Positions 1 to 6,515 are shown, numbered from the stretch's first letter. The stretch is 22,278 nt of DNA from an uncultured Eubacteriales bacterium (GCA_900543085.1 UQQF01000034.1:1-22278), one strand, 5' to 3'. Notes: generated by a model not told the origin, from the letters alone. Translations and numbers: made by a program.

Positions 1-379
1 TTTTGCGCTCTTTTGCGCTCGAGAACTCCTTGAGCGCTGCCATGATTGCGTCGGCATCACGGCCTTTGAAGAATACCAGGAAACGAGGCGCTTCAGCCGT
101 CACGTCTTTTCTAACGGCGTAGTCCACGCCATACTTGCGCGCGATACGCTCGAATTGGCGCAGATTGGCGTCGTCAATCTCCATCGTGTTGACGCCCTGC
201 CCCTGCCGCGTGAGCTGCTTCACAGACTGTTTGCCCTTTGGATGCACGTTTACCTTCTTAGCCTTCTGGTTGCGGCAAAAGGCCACGAACTTGGAGACGG
301 CATTCTTAAGCACCCGCCCCGAGAACTTCGTGCCGTTAATGACCAGTGTCAGTGTCCGCTGCTCAACCTCCTCCTGCAT
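1..379 (-). CDS. PcfB/DUF3801 family conjugation protein (C-terminus cut by window edge)
   Basis: The reading frame opens at ATG (379-377) behind a GGTGG ribosome binding site and stays open for 126 codons to the edge. Its product begins MQEEVEQRTLTLVING. It contains TRQGQGV, a stretch reading FERIARKYGVDYAVRKD, and LVFFKGRDADAIMAALKEF, which are recognisable features of the PcfB/DUF3801 family. In Gram-positive conjugative plasmids and ICEs this small protein is encoded just upstream of the VirD4/TraG coupling ATPase and is thought to act with it in substrate recruitment. The coupling protein should therefore lie just left of the window. It is the last gene of the minus-strand run visible here, 15 nt after the DUF3846 gene. 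A perfect 10-bp tandem duplication (1-20) encodes a repeated Glu-Arg-Lys near the C-terminus. Family assignment is from motif memory, but the match is good. Confidence 0.82.
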   Translation of the reverse strand, partial: MQEEVEQRTLTLVINGTKFSGRVLKNAVSKFVAFCRNQKAKKVNVHPKGKQSVKQLTRQGQGVNTMEIDDANLRQFERIARKYGVDYAVRKDVTAEAPRFLVFFKGRDADAIMAALKEFSSAKERK

Positions 380-394
380 TTTGCCACCTCCATG

Positions 395-796
395 TCAGCG
401 CTCCTGAGTTGGCTGCTTGTGCGTACTCTCGCGCGGCTTATCCTGCACAGCGACGAGGTTGCCACCAACGGTGAGGAACTTCTCCGGCCAGCGGAATTTT
501 TCAAGGTACTTACCTTGAAGTTCTTTCGGAAGCGAGCAGAAATCGTCCTCACCGAGGCCGCAGATAAAGAACGTCCCGGCAATCGCGTCGTAGATTCTGC
601 CGTCATCTCCGCGCAGCGCGCGGTTAAGCGGCATCTGCATAATTTTGCCCTCGTCGTTGCAGACGAGGGCAATGGGGTCATCAAAAGGGTAGGTGGCTTC
701 AATATAGCCGCCGACTGCGGCCTGCAAAGACTTGAGGTCGTTACCGATCTCAGCAATCCGTGCCTCCTTGCCCGGCTCGACCAGCAGCACTTCCAT
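395..796 (-). CDS. DUF3846 domain protein of the conjugative element
   Basis: A 133-aa product starting MEVLLVEPGKEARIAEIG. The sequence includes VGGYIEATYPFDDPIALVCN, a PLNRALR motif and an AGTFFICG motif, which is the DUF3846 pattern found in Clostridia conjugative elements and phages. No biochemical role is established for the family. A longer in-frame extension exists, but I chose ATG 796 for two reasons: it follows a GGAGG site, and it overlaps the stop codon of the upstream secreted-protein gene in a TGATG arrangement, which indicates translational coupling. It is a soluble, acidic protein without signal peptide or membrane segment. The C-terminal tail (KPREST...) is charged and probably disordered. 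It sits between the secreted-protein cluster and the PcfB gene, so it is probably co-transcribed with the transfer genes. Confidence 0.8.
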   Translation of the reverse strand: MEVLLVEPGKEARIAEIGNDLKSLQAAVGGYIEATYPFDDPIALVCNDEGKIMQMPLNRALRGDDGRIYDAIAGTFFICGLGEDDFCSLPKELQGKYLEKFRWPEKFLTVGGNLVAVQDKPRESTHKQPTQER

Positions 797-2247
797 CAGT
801 TTGCTTCCTCCACCACGAACACCACCGTAAGCACCTGTTCGTTTATGCCGACAGAGGTCGCGGATACGTTCGCGTCGTAGTCCAGCGGGAGGGTGCTGCC
901 TGCATCGATGCTCCAGTCGCCGGTGAGCGTAAGCGCCTCGCTGTCGCCCTCGGCAGTAGAAGCAACATTGCCAATCGCAAACCCTATGAGCTTGCTGTCC
1001 ACCTTGGCAGTGGCCATGTTGTACTCGAACGGCACAAGCGTCCAGCCGTTCTCGGTGCGCAGGCTTATACCGGTCACGCGCACATCGCAAGTGGAGTTGT
1101 TAGCGATAGCGGCGTCAGTGCTGGACGTGACCACGCCGTCCTCCGTGACGGCAAGCGGCAAACCGGCGGGGACAGTCACGGAGAACACCTTAGTGAGTGT
1201 CCAGTGGGCATAGAGGGTGTGCGCGGTCTTGTCGCTGACCTCAGTGCCGGCCTCGACCAGCTCGCCGCCGTCTTTCTCGGTGTACCATCCGTCGAAGGTG
1301 TAGCCCTCGCGGGTCGGCTCTGGCAGCTCGCCGTAAGTGTTGCCGAAAACGACCGTCACCTCATCGTCAGCGAGCACGCCTCCGCAGGCGTCGAGCGTTA
1401 CATCGACGTAGACGGTCAGCTCCTTGGAGCAGCCGTCGCATTTGCCGTCGCCGTTCGTGTCGGCGTGGTCAGCGTATTCGTAAGTGGAATACCCACAGGT
1501 AGAACACGTTTTTGTACGCCTATGCTGCGTGTCGGAGCTGTTCGTCCAGCTGTCGTAAGAAAAGCTGTGGTTGGCGTAGTCATAGCTGTTGTATCCGCAG
1601 TCGCAGCAGGTTTTAGTCCTGCGATGCTGCGTGCCGTTGTAGTTCTGCCAGCTGCCATAAGAAAAGAAATGGCTCTCATACGTCGCAGAGCCGACGTTGC
1701 TGTCACAGGTGGAGCAATAATCCACGACGCGGTGCTGGGTGCTGGTGTAGGTGCTGTACTTTGTGGTCGTGCTGTGACGCCCATACTCGTATTCGCCCTC
1801 GCCGCAGTCGGAGCAGTAGGCGTAACGGCGGTGCTGGCTGGAGCTGTAATACTCCCAGTCCTCGTAGCGGGTAGCGCCGTGGCTGACGCCCATGTCTACC
1901 AGGTCGCCACAGTCCTCGCAATACTCATACCAGTAGCAGCCGTCCCATTCGCGGTACGTCCAGTCGTGGTAGCATACGTCCTCGTAACCGCAGTAGATGC
2001 ACTCCCCGTTGCGGAAGGTGTGTTCTTCCATGAGCACGACACCGGCAGTTATTCCGCAGCCGGTACAATAGACGCTGTACAGATGGTTCTCACTGTCCTC
2101 CGGCCTGTAGTTTGTATATGCGTAAGTGCAGTGTCCAGTACAAGTGCAGTAAGATACGCCGCAGTCGGATGAATCCGCAAACGCGCTCGGTACAAGCGTG
2201 AACGCTAGTACGAGCACAAGAAGCAGGGATACTAAACGTTTTTTCAT
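796..2247 (-). CDS. Secreted protein with tandem His/CxxC repeats, a Listeria-Bacteroides repeat and a shared C-terminal domain
   Basis: 483 aa; ATG 2247 is preceded by AGGAGG. Domains in order: a signal peptide (about 1-24, cleavage after AFA); a Cys-rich region (29-115); about four tandem repeats of 34-35 residues (about 123-261). Each repeat starts with His, contains QHR and has a CxxC pair (Cys 145/148, 178/181, 214/217, 248/251), with a last CxxC at 270/273. Next is one Listeria-Bacteroides repeat (Flg_new, about 283-350, with GYTFDGWYT and ending AHW). The C-terminal domain starts VTVPAGLP (357), carries IANNS (381-385) and GWTL (401-404), and recurs in the next two genes upstream. There is no sortase motif or membrane anchor. 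Spaced CxxC and His suggest metal binding or disulfides outside the cell; this is inferred. I do not recognise the whole protein. A surface or adhesin-like role in mating or host contact is possible but unproven. Confidence 0.85.
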   Translation of the reverse strand: MKKRLVSLLLVLVLAFTLVPSAFADSSDCGVSYCTCTGHCTYAYTNYRPEDSENHLYSVYCTGCGITAGVVLMEEHTFRNGECIYCGYEDVCYHDWTYREWDGCYWYEYCEDCGDLVDMGVSHGATRYEDWEYYSSSQHRRYAYCSDCGEGEYEYGRHSTTTKYSTYTSTQHRVVDYCSTCDSNVGSATYESHFFSYGSWQNYNGTQHRRTKTCCDCGYNSYDYANHSFSYDSWTNSSDTQHRRTKTCSTCGYSTYEYADHADTNGDGKCDGCSKELTVYVDVTLDACGGVLADDEVTVVFGNTYGELPEPTREGYTFDGWYTEKDGGELVEAGTEVSDKTAHTLYAHWTLTKVFSVTVPAGLPLAVTEDGVVTSSTDAAIANNSTCDVRVTGISLRTENGWTLVPFEYNMATAKVDSKLIGFAIGNVASTAEGDSEALTLTGDWSIDAGSTLPLDYDANVSATSVGINEQVLTVVFVVEEAN

Positions 2248-2264
2248 GTGATTCTTCCTCCTAA

Positions 2265-2762
2265 TTAGACGATGGAGATAGTGAACACGACGTTGAGTGC
2301 GTTCACGTTCTCGCTGTTGGGCGCGTCTGCGCTTATCTTGGCGAAATACTCAAGCGCCATGTCGCTCTGCGGCTGGATGACCGGGAAACCCGTGCTGTTG
2401 ATGGTGAGCTTGCCCGCGCCTGTGGTGGCGCAGCCGTTTATCTTCAGCGCCACACGGTGCGCGCCCGAGAAGTTGTTGTAGTCGCCCACGCGATACACCC
2501 CGTCCGTGACCTCGACGCCGGTCACGCGCACCGCGCCGCTCGTTGAGTTGTTCGTGATCTTCGCGTTATCCGCTGTGACTACAGTACCGTTAATTACGTG
2601 GATGGGCAGCGACGCGGGGACGGTGACGTTCACCGCGCGGTACTCGTTGTCCACCGTGAGTGTGACCGGCACCGTGGCGGTCGTTGAGGTGTCCGCAAAC
2701 GCGCCGAGCGAGAGGCAGAGCGCGAGGGCGAGAGCCAGCGCGCCTATGCGTTTAGCTTTCAA
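2265..2762 (-). CDS. Small secreted protein with the shared VTVP/ITNNS domain
   Basis: 165 aa, starting at TTG 2762 behind an AGGAGG run; no ATG lies near it in frame. Residues 1-23 form a clear signal peptide ending AFA. The mature protein is mostly one domain. VTVPASLP (46-53) leads into ITNNS (69-73) and VRVTGVEV (78-85), and a beta-rich tail ends VNALNVVFTISIV. The same framework occurs in the two neighbouring secreted proteins, so these are paralogues from duplication. This copy lacks the GWxL motif that follows the core in the other two. There is no lipobox, LPXTG or transmembrane anchor, so it is released or held by other surface proteins. It lies 17 nt upstream of the 483-aa gene in the same operon. 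I cannot name the family. The fold resembles TasA/camelysin-like or WxL-like surface domains only loosely. Confidence 0.8.
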   Translation of the reverse strand: MKAKRIGALALALALCLSLGAFADTSTTATVPVTLTVDNEYRAVNVTVPASLPIHVINGTVVTADNAKITNNSTSGAVRVTGVEVTDGVYRVGDYNNFSGAHRVALKINGCATTGAGKLTINSTGFPVIQPQSDMALEYFAKISADAPNSENVNALNVVFTISIV

Positions 2763-2787
2763 GTTTTAACCCCCCTCCTAAGAGTTT

Positions 2788-2807
2788 GGGGCGGCTTGCG
2801 CCGCCCC
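2788..2807 (-). other. Intercistronic GC hairpin
   Basis: A perfect 8-bp stem (GGGGCGGC / GCCGCCCC) with loop TTGC lies between the 210-aa and 165-aa secreted-protein genes. On the minus strand it is not followed by a T run, so it looks like an RNA-stability or partial-attenuation hairpin rather than a full terminator. Confidence 0.55.
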
Positions 2808-2819
2808 GGTTTAAGCGTC

Positions 2820-3452
2820 TCACTCGGTCACGTGATCCCATTCAATGACAAACACGACGTTGGCAACATTGGCGTTCTCAACAACGTTGCTCAGCGGCGT
2901 GACGATGGCAGAATACGCCACGCTGACGCTGTTGCGGGTGCTGTCGCCAACACCGGTCATGTAGCAGCCCTCGATGGGCGCGGTGATGAGGCTCTGGGTG
3001 GCCTCGTTGGTGCTGGTGGCGACCTGAGCGCCGCCGCCGATGCTCATCGCAAAGCCGAGCTTGTTGCTGTCCACTTTCTCGCCGGCAAGGGATGCCTTGT
3101 CCCCAAAGGCGGTGAGATTCCAGCCAGTCGCGGCGCTGATGCTCACGCTGCGGACGCGGACAGCGCCGTAGCTGTTGTTGGTAATCTTGCAGTCGCTGGC
3201 GGTCACAACGGTGCCATCGTCGCTCATGGCCATCGGGAGCGCGGTCGGCACGGTGACGCTCATGCGGGTGGGCGTAGTCTCGCCGCCGCCATCACCGCCG
3301 CCGATGCCCTCGTTGGTCGTGGTCAGGTTGACGGGGCTGGTGGCACTGCCGCCGCTGGACGTGATGTCATCGGCGCAGGCGCCGACAGCGAGGGTAAACA
3401 CCATGCAGAGCGCGAGCAGCATGGTAACGGGTTTACGCAGAGTTTTGGTCAT
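2820..3452 (-). CDS. Secreted or lipoprotein-type protein with the shared VTVP/ITNNS/GWxL domain
   Basis: 210 aa; ATG 3452 follows a GGAGG site. The N-terminal 1-28 is an export signal. The end reads VGACADD, so either signal peptidase I cuts after ACA or Cys26 serves as a weak lipobox; I cannot decide. Then comes a low-complexity Ser/Gly/Thr linker (about 30-62, including GGGDGGGE). The domain shared with the two downstream genes follows: VTVPTALP (66-73), ITNNS (90-94), VRVRSVSI (98-105), GWNL (110-113) and a C-terminal hydrophobic strand near VVFVIEW. The Gly-rich linker and single globular domain suggest a surface-displayed module on a flexible stalk. It is part of the four-gene extracytoplasmic cluster within the element's operon. 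Function is unknown. Confidence 0.8.
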   Translation of the reverse strand: MTKTLRKPVTMLLALCMVFTLAVGACADDITSSGGSATSPVNLTTTNEGIGGGDGGGETTPTRMSVTVPTALPMAMSDDGTVVTASDCKITNNSYGAVRVRSVSISAATGWNLTAFGDKASLAGEKVDSNKLGFAMSIGGGAQVATSTNEATQSLITAPIEGCYMTGVGDSTRNSVSVAYSAIVTPLSNVVENANVANVVFVIEWDHVTE

Positions 3453-3484
3453 GTGAAATACCTCCGAAATTTAAGATTTTGCCC

Positions 3485-4021
3485 TTATTCAAGGACGGTG
3501 AGTTCAATTACGACGCCCGCCGAGCCGAGTTTGTCACCCGTGTCGGGGTCAAGGTTGAAGAACATCGCGGTGCACTCGTATGTACCCGCGGGCAGGTCAA
3601 CGTCGAGCGTGTCGCTCTCAATCTTCGAGCCGACCGGCACCGCCTTCGAGGTGTAGATAACCTCGCCGCTGTCATTGCGGGTTATCTCGACGCTGATGGG
3701 GTAGCGGTTTATGTCCTCGTTCACAATCATGAGGGAACCGGCACTCTCGCCGTCCGAGAACACGGGCGAGGTGTTCATCGAGATGTTGATCATGCCCTCC
3801 TCGACCTTCTCGTTGAGCGAGTCGCGGATAGCGTCAAGGTCGGCCTCGTCCCAGCCGCCCTCGGTAGCCGACGGGTCAAACTCGATGCCGCCCGGCTCGT
3901 CAACCGGTCCACCGCAGCTCCGCAGGAGCAGCAGGATTATGATTGCAAGCACAACGACGATTGCCGCGCCGATGCCAATTTTCTTGTACGTTTCAGATTT
4001 CTTCGAGTTGTTGTTTCTCAT
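3485..4021 (-). CDS. Membrane-anchored extracytoplasmic protein of unknown function
   Basis: 178 aa; ATG 4021 with GGAGG upstream. A basic N-terminus (RNNNSKKSETYKK) is followed by one strong membrane helix (about 15-34) and LRSCGG (33-38). The rest is an acidic extracellular portion: a helical segment near 57-75 (WDEADLDAIRDSLNEKVEEG) and then a beta-sandwich-like domain (about 76-178) with alternating strands such as YPISVEITRN and GTYECTAMFF. The topology is probably N-in/C-out. It is the first of four consecutive envelope-protein genes (33 nt to the next), so it may be the membrane partner of the three secreted paralogues. There are no catalytic motifs. I do not recognise a named family. 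Confidence 0.8.
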   Translation of the reverse strand: MRNNNSKKSETYKKIGIGAAIVVVLAIIILLLLRSCGGPVDEPGGIEFDPSATEGGWDEADLDAIRDSLNEKVEEGMINISMNTSPVFSDGESAGSLMIVNEDINRYPISVEITRNDSGEVIYTSKAVPVGSKIESDTLDVDLPAGTYECTAMFFNLDPDTGDKLGSAGVVIELTVLE

Positions 4022-4101
4022 TTTCTAGCCTCCAAAAGTTTTGTGTCCGGGTTTTGCGGTAGCGCGCTAAGGCGGTACCACCAAGCGCCGAAGTTTAAGT
4101 C

Positions 4102-4923
4102 TCATCGGGCATCACCACCTTTCATGTCGTGCCGGACTTTGGCAGCGTAGTAGCTGCTCATTGAAAACGGCGCATTGTACAGTGCCGTGAGCAAGTAGGC
4201 TCGGATGTTCCGAATCTCGGTCGTGTTCTCCCTCATGCAATCGAGCACAAACTCGACGTGGAAGCGGTTCAGCTCCAGGAGCCGCGAACGCACAACATCC
4301 GCGCTGCGGTTTTCGCCTGCAACGCGGATGTTTGGTTTGGTCGAGCATATTGCCTCGACCATCTGTGCGACGGCCTCGTCCACAAGCTCACGGTCGTAGC
4401 CATCCTCTCCAATGATCAGGTCATACTCAATTTGCTCTCTCACACTCTCAGTCGCTTCATTCATTTCGCTTCGCGTGGGCGCAGGAATTGAATGAGTGAT
4501 TGATTCGTTAAGTTCTTTATTTTTTAGTCCTTGATTGTATCTAGTATTTAATTGCGGCTTGTTTTCCGATGTCGGCGCATCCGTTTCCGGATTTTCGGGT
4601 TCCGGTGTTTCCTCCGGCGGCTGAATGGAACGCGGCACCTCGTAAATGACGTACTCGGTGTCGATGAAGCGCCCCTGCTCGTCGCGGAGCTGGCGGCGCT
4701 CAAGATACCCAAGCTGCTCCAGCTCGTTGAGGCCGCTGGAGACGTAGCTCTTACCGTGCGGAGAGATTGCGGTCAGGCCGGCGAGGGTGTAGTCCCAATC
4801 GTCGCGCAGCGTGAGCATGGTTCCGAGCAGCCCGCGCCCCTTGAACGAGAGTCGCATATCCCGGAACGGATAGTTTGGCATGATAGTAAAGTCACTGTTT
4901 TTCTCAATGCGGAATACCGCCAT
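4102..4923 (-). CDS. Replication-initiator/replisome-organiser-type protein (winged helix plus DUF6017)
   Basis: 273 aa. I chose ATG 4923, which has AGGAGG and begins MAVFRIEKNSDFT; the frame extends further upstream inside the neighbouring gene without a better start. The N-terminal part (about 10-90: NYPFRDMRLSFKGRGLLG, then LTAISPHGKSYVSSGLNELE and GYLERR) is the winged-helix arrangement of RepA-N/replisome-organiser proteins. A Pro/Glu-rich linker (about 90-125) follows. The C-terminal domain (about 185-265, with ICSTKP, VRSRLLELN and NIRAYLLTALYNAP) matches DUF6017 of Clostridia ICE and plasmid Rep-like proteins. It probably binds DNA and supports autonomous replication of the excised circle; this is inferred. 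The start overlaps the end of the PP-loop gene by 20 nt, indicating coupled translation. An 80-nt gap separates it from the membrane-protein gene. Confidence 0.8.
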   Translation of the reverse strand: MAVFRIEKNSDFTIMPNYPFRDMRLSFKGRGLLGTMLTLRDDWDYTLAGLTAISPHGKSYVSSGLNELEQLGYLERRQLRDEQGRFIDTEYVIYEVPRSIQPPEETPEPENPETDAPTSENKPQLNTRYNQGLKNKELNESITHSIPAPTRSEMNEATESVREQIEYDLIIGEDGYDRELVDEAVAQMVEAICSTKPNIRVAGENRSADVVRSRLLELNRFHVEFVLDCMRENTTEIRNIRAYLLTALYNAPFSMSSYYAAKVRHDMKGGDAR

Positions 4924-5686
4924 TTGTGTTTCCTCCTTCTTCACGCGCAAAGCGCTCGTCGAGCGCCGCCACGCTCCAGTTGTCCTTAAACCGCCCCAGC
5001 GGTGAGTCGCCGAACTGCGCAATAGCCCGTTCGTCCATGTCCAGCAGCCTCGCCCACAGCTCCGGGTGATGGCTGCGCAGGTTGCGCAGCTCGCCTATGC
5101 GTTGGAACGGGCAGCACCAGCAGGAGGCGCGATGGTATATCTCATAAAGCCCGCCAAAAGTAAAGCCTCGGTCATAGCAGACCTTGAGCGCGTCGGCTTC
5201 GGTAATGCCCCACTCGACCAGCGGATAGCGCTTGTCCGGCTTGCAACGCTTGGCCTCATCCGCGGCGATGCCTATGTACTGCACGTCCTCTCTGCCTTGC
5301 TTCAGCCGGTTTATCTCGCGCCCAATGAGGTGCGTCTTGAGCTGACCAGTGCACCAGCGCACACGGATACCCGGCCAGCCGTTGCCCTTGCAGGGGACGC
5401 CGAGACGCTGCCGGTTGGCAATACACGACGGCCTCTGCTTCGGTTCATCGAACATCATGTACTCGAAGCTCTTGGGGCTTTTCAGCGTCGTGATGTGCAG
5501 ACCGCGCTCGCGGTAGAGGTACTCGTCCAGTCTGCGCAGGTGCTCGTACATCTCCGGGAACTCCATGCCGGTGTCCGCATTGAGCACGGCGTCGATAGGC
5601 CATCCACGCTCCAGCATGAGCAGGAGCATGGCGGTCGAATCCTTGCCTCCTGAGAGGGAGACAACATGGAATGAGTCAGTATTCAA
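4904..5686 (-). CDS. PP-loop ATPase, phosphoadenosine phosphosulfate reductase-like family
   Basis: 260 aa, starting at TTG 5686 with AGGAGG eight bases before it. The PP-loop SGGKDST is at residues 12-18. It is followed by NADTGMEFPEMYEHL, the usual aspartate and family pattern of PAPS-reductase-like proteins carried by phages and ICEs. Cysteines cluster at RPSC...GVPC, RWCTGQLKTH and the CWCCPF motif, where they could bind zinc or an Fe-S cluster. The enzyme should activate a substrate with ATP at its alpha phosphate. True sulfate reduction is unlikely in this setting. A DNA or nucleotide modification role, as in DndC relatives, is possible, but no dnd partner genes are visible. Overlaps of 11 nt with the upstream gene and 20 nt with the downstream gene show tight coupling in the operon. 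Confidence 0.85.
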   Translation of the reverse strand: MNTDSFHVVSLSGGKDSTAMLLLMLERGWPIDAVLNADTGMEFPEMYEHLRRLDEYLYRERGLHITTLKSPKSFEYMMFDEPKQRPSCIANRQRLGVPCKGNGWPGIRVRWCTGQLKTHLIGREINRLKQGREDVQYIGIAADEAKRCKPDKRYPLVEWGITEADALKVCYDRGFTFGGLYEIYHRASCWCCPFQRIGELRNLRSHHPELWARLLDMDERAIAQFGDSPLGRFKDNWSVAALDERFAREEGGNTNGGIPH

Positions 5687-6281
5687 GCACTGTTCCTCCT
5701 AGCTTCAAAACGTCGGTGCCATAGTTGGCTATGAGCAGGGCGTTGACAATGAGCCAAAATGCCTCATCGTCCACAACCTCGCGGTCGGCAAGGTCGTAGA
5801 GCGTCAGGCCTAGACCGCCGCACATGAGCGCTTTCGCCGCCTGGATGAGCGCATAGTCGTGCGCTGAAACACCGCGCATGACCATATAGAGAGGCTCAAA
5901 ACTCTGAGGCATACAGGCATTCCACACCCGTTTCATTAGCGCTCGGTTGGAGCCAAACAGGTACAGCACAGCAAAAAAGCGTGGATTTCTCCACGCTTGG
6001 TAGCCCACGCTTCGTAGCAGCAGGCGCGTATTGTATTCGTGTTCACTGTCGAGCCAGAACGAGCCGTGAAAGTGCAGCACGAGCAGACCAAGCCGCTGGA
6101 TAAACGCCTCGTTCTCGACGCATCCGAACAGCCCATGCACGGCGGCAGCGTAGCTGACCACGCCCGCCTCAATGCGCTCAGCAAGCCACGGACACCCTAC
6201 AGCCTGGCACCGCCGATGCCGCCACTCGACGCAGTATTCGCAGGCTACGTCCTTGGGCTTGTAGTGGTACGATAGAATCAC
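5676..6281 (-). CDS. Conserved-looking ICE protein of unknown function, start codon at an IS insertion junction
   Basis: 201 aa from GTG 6281-6279. The N-terminus reads ILSYHYKPKDVACEYC and continues with RRCQAVGCPW, giving a C-x2-C ... C-x4-C pattern (residues 14-30) that could form a zinc knuckle. The remainder is helical with hydrophobic segments (LGLLVLHFHGSFWL; DEAFWLIVNALLIANYG) but no convincing transmembrane helix. No named family is recognised; proteins with this beginning occur next to ParB genes in related elements, as I recall. The IS110 insertion ends exactly in the start codon: CAC 6279-6281 is part of the duplicated TCAC core. The native leader has been replaced by the IS hairpin and no Shine-Dalgarno sequence is visible now. 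Translation may be reduced or leaderless. The end overlaps the PP-loop gene by 11 nt. Confidence 0.72.
   Translation of the reverse strand: MILSYHYKPKDVACEYCVEWRHRRCQAVGCPWLAERIEAGVVSYAAAVHGLFGCVENEAFIQRLGLLVLHFHGSFWLDSEHEYNTRLLLRSVGYQAWRNPRFFAVLYLFGSNRALMKRVWNACMPQSFEPLYMVMRGVSAHDYALIQAAKALMCGGLGLTLYDLADREVVDDEAFWLIVNALLIANYGTDVLKLGGTVLEY
6278..6281 (+). repeat. IS110 insertion core, left copy (right copy at 7833-7836)
   Basis: TCAC borders the IS on both sides. The reconstructed empty site reads GATAGAATCACCCCCCAAT. The core lies on the start region of the minus-strand 201-aa gene. Confidence 0.75.
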
Positions 6282-6283
6282 GT

Positions 6284-6321
6284 ATAATTAAAACCATCTC
6301 GAAAGGGGTGGTTTTAATTAT
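6284..6321 (+). terminator. Left-end hairpin of the IS (bidirectional terminator-like, GAAA tetraloop)
   Basis: Thirteen Watson-Crick pairs (6284-6296 with 6309-6321), then T-C-T-C against GGGG (two G-T wobbles), close a GAAA loop at 6301-6304. The stem has A-rich and T-rich outer arms, so it can terminate transcription entering from either side. The left arm overlaps the -10 element (6283-6288) of the circle-junction promoter. Confidence 0.65.
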
Positions 6322-6374
6322 TTCTCCTTTCCTCGAAAAATTATATCGCAGGAGTAGCTACCTGCTTTATAATC

Positions 6375-6515
6375 AGAACAAGCACTGCGGATTTGTATCT
6401 ATAGAATTACAGCTCAGACTGTTTGGGGGTGACTCAGACCGCAGTGGTTTGTCTGAATTGGTGATTAGTTGGGAAACGCTTGACGTTTTATTTGCGTGAA
6501 TACATGGACAAGCCT
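6375..6515 (+). ncRNA. Predicted IS110 bridge RNA (target-binding and donor-binding loops)
   Basis: Target loop: stem CACTGCGG 6383-6390 with CCGCAGTG 6439-6446. Left guide ATAGAATTAC (6401-6410) equals the left flank 6272-6281 in 9 of 10 bases, and the difference still allows a G-U pair. Right guide GGGGGTGA (6425-6432) is the exact reverse complement of the right flank TCACCCCC (7833-7840). A small hairpin (6409-6412/6419-6422) separates them. Donor loop: outer stem TTGTC 6449-6453 with GACAA 6507-6511. Left guide TAGTTGG (6466-6472) equals the right IS end 7826-7832. Right guide TGCGTGA (6493-6499) pairs with TCACGTA across the left IS end, with one wobble. Hairpin AAACG/CGTTT (6474-6478/6484-6488) lies between. 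This order and strand logic match published IS621 bridge RNAs. A 5' stem-loop (6348-6365) may belong to it, so the exact RNA ends are approximate. Confidence 0.75.

Noticed and set aside
155..880. Plus-strand open frame over the PcfB and DUF3846 genes
   Set aside because: Both minus-strand genes match known families and have ribosome binding sites; the plus frame has neither.
1440..1890. CRISPR array or DNA satellite in the repetitive stretch
   Set aside because: The repeats are diverged in-frame protein repeats of about 34-35 codons, not short identical repeats with unique spacers. No cas genes are seen.
760..2172. Long open frame on the plus strand opposite the secreted repeat protein (470 codons)
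   Set aside because: It is a low-complexity Val/Ala-rich shadow of the Cys/Tyr-rich gene with no ribosome binding site or domain. The minus frame has a signal peptide, repeats and operon coupling.
2796..3656. Plus-strand open frame over the secreted 210-aa gene
   Set aside because: His/Ala/Gly-rich antisense product with no family; the minus strand encodes a signal-peptide protein.
6368..6373. Perfect TATAAT as an internal bridge RNA promoter
   Set aside because: No acceptable -35 lies 16-18 bp upstream. The circle-junction promoter is a much better match, so I did not list it as a promoter.
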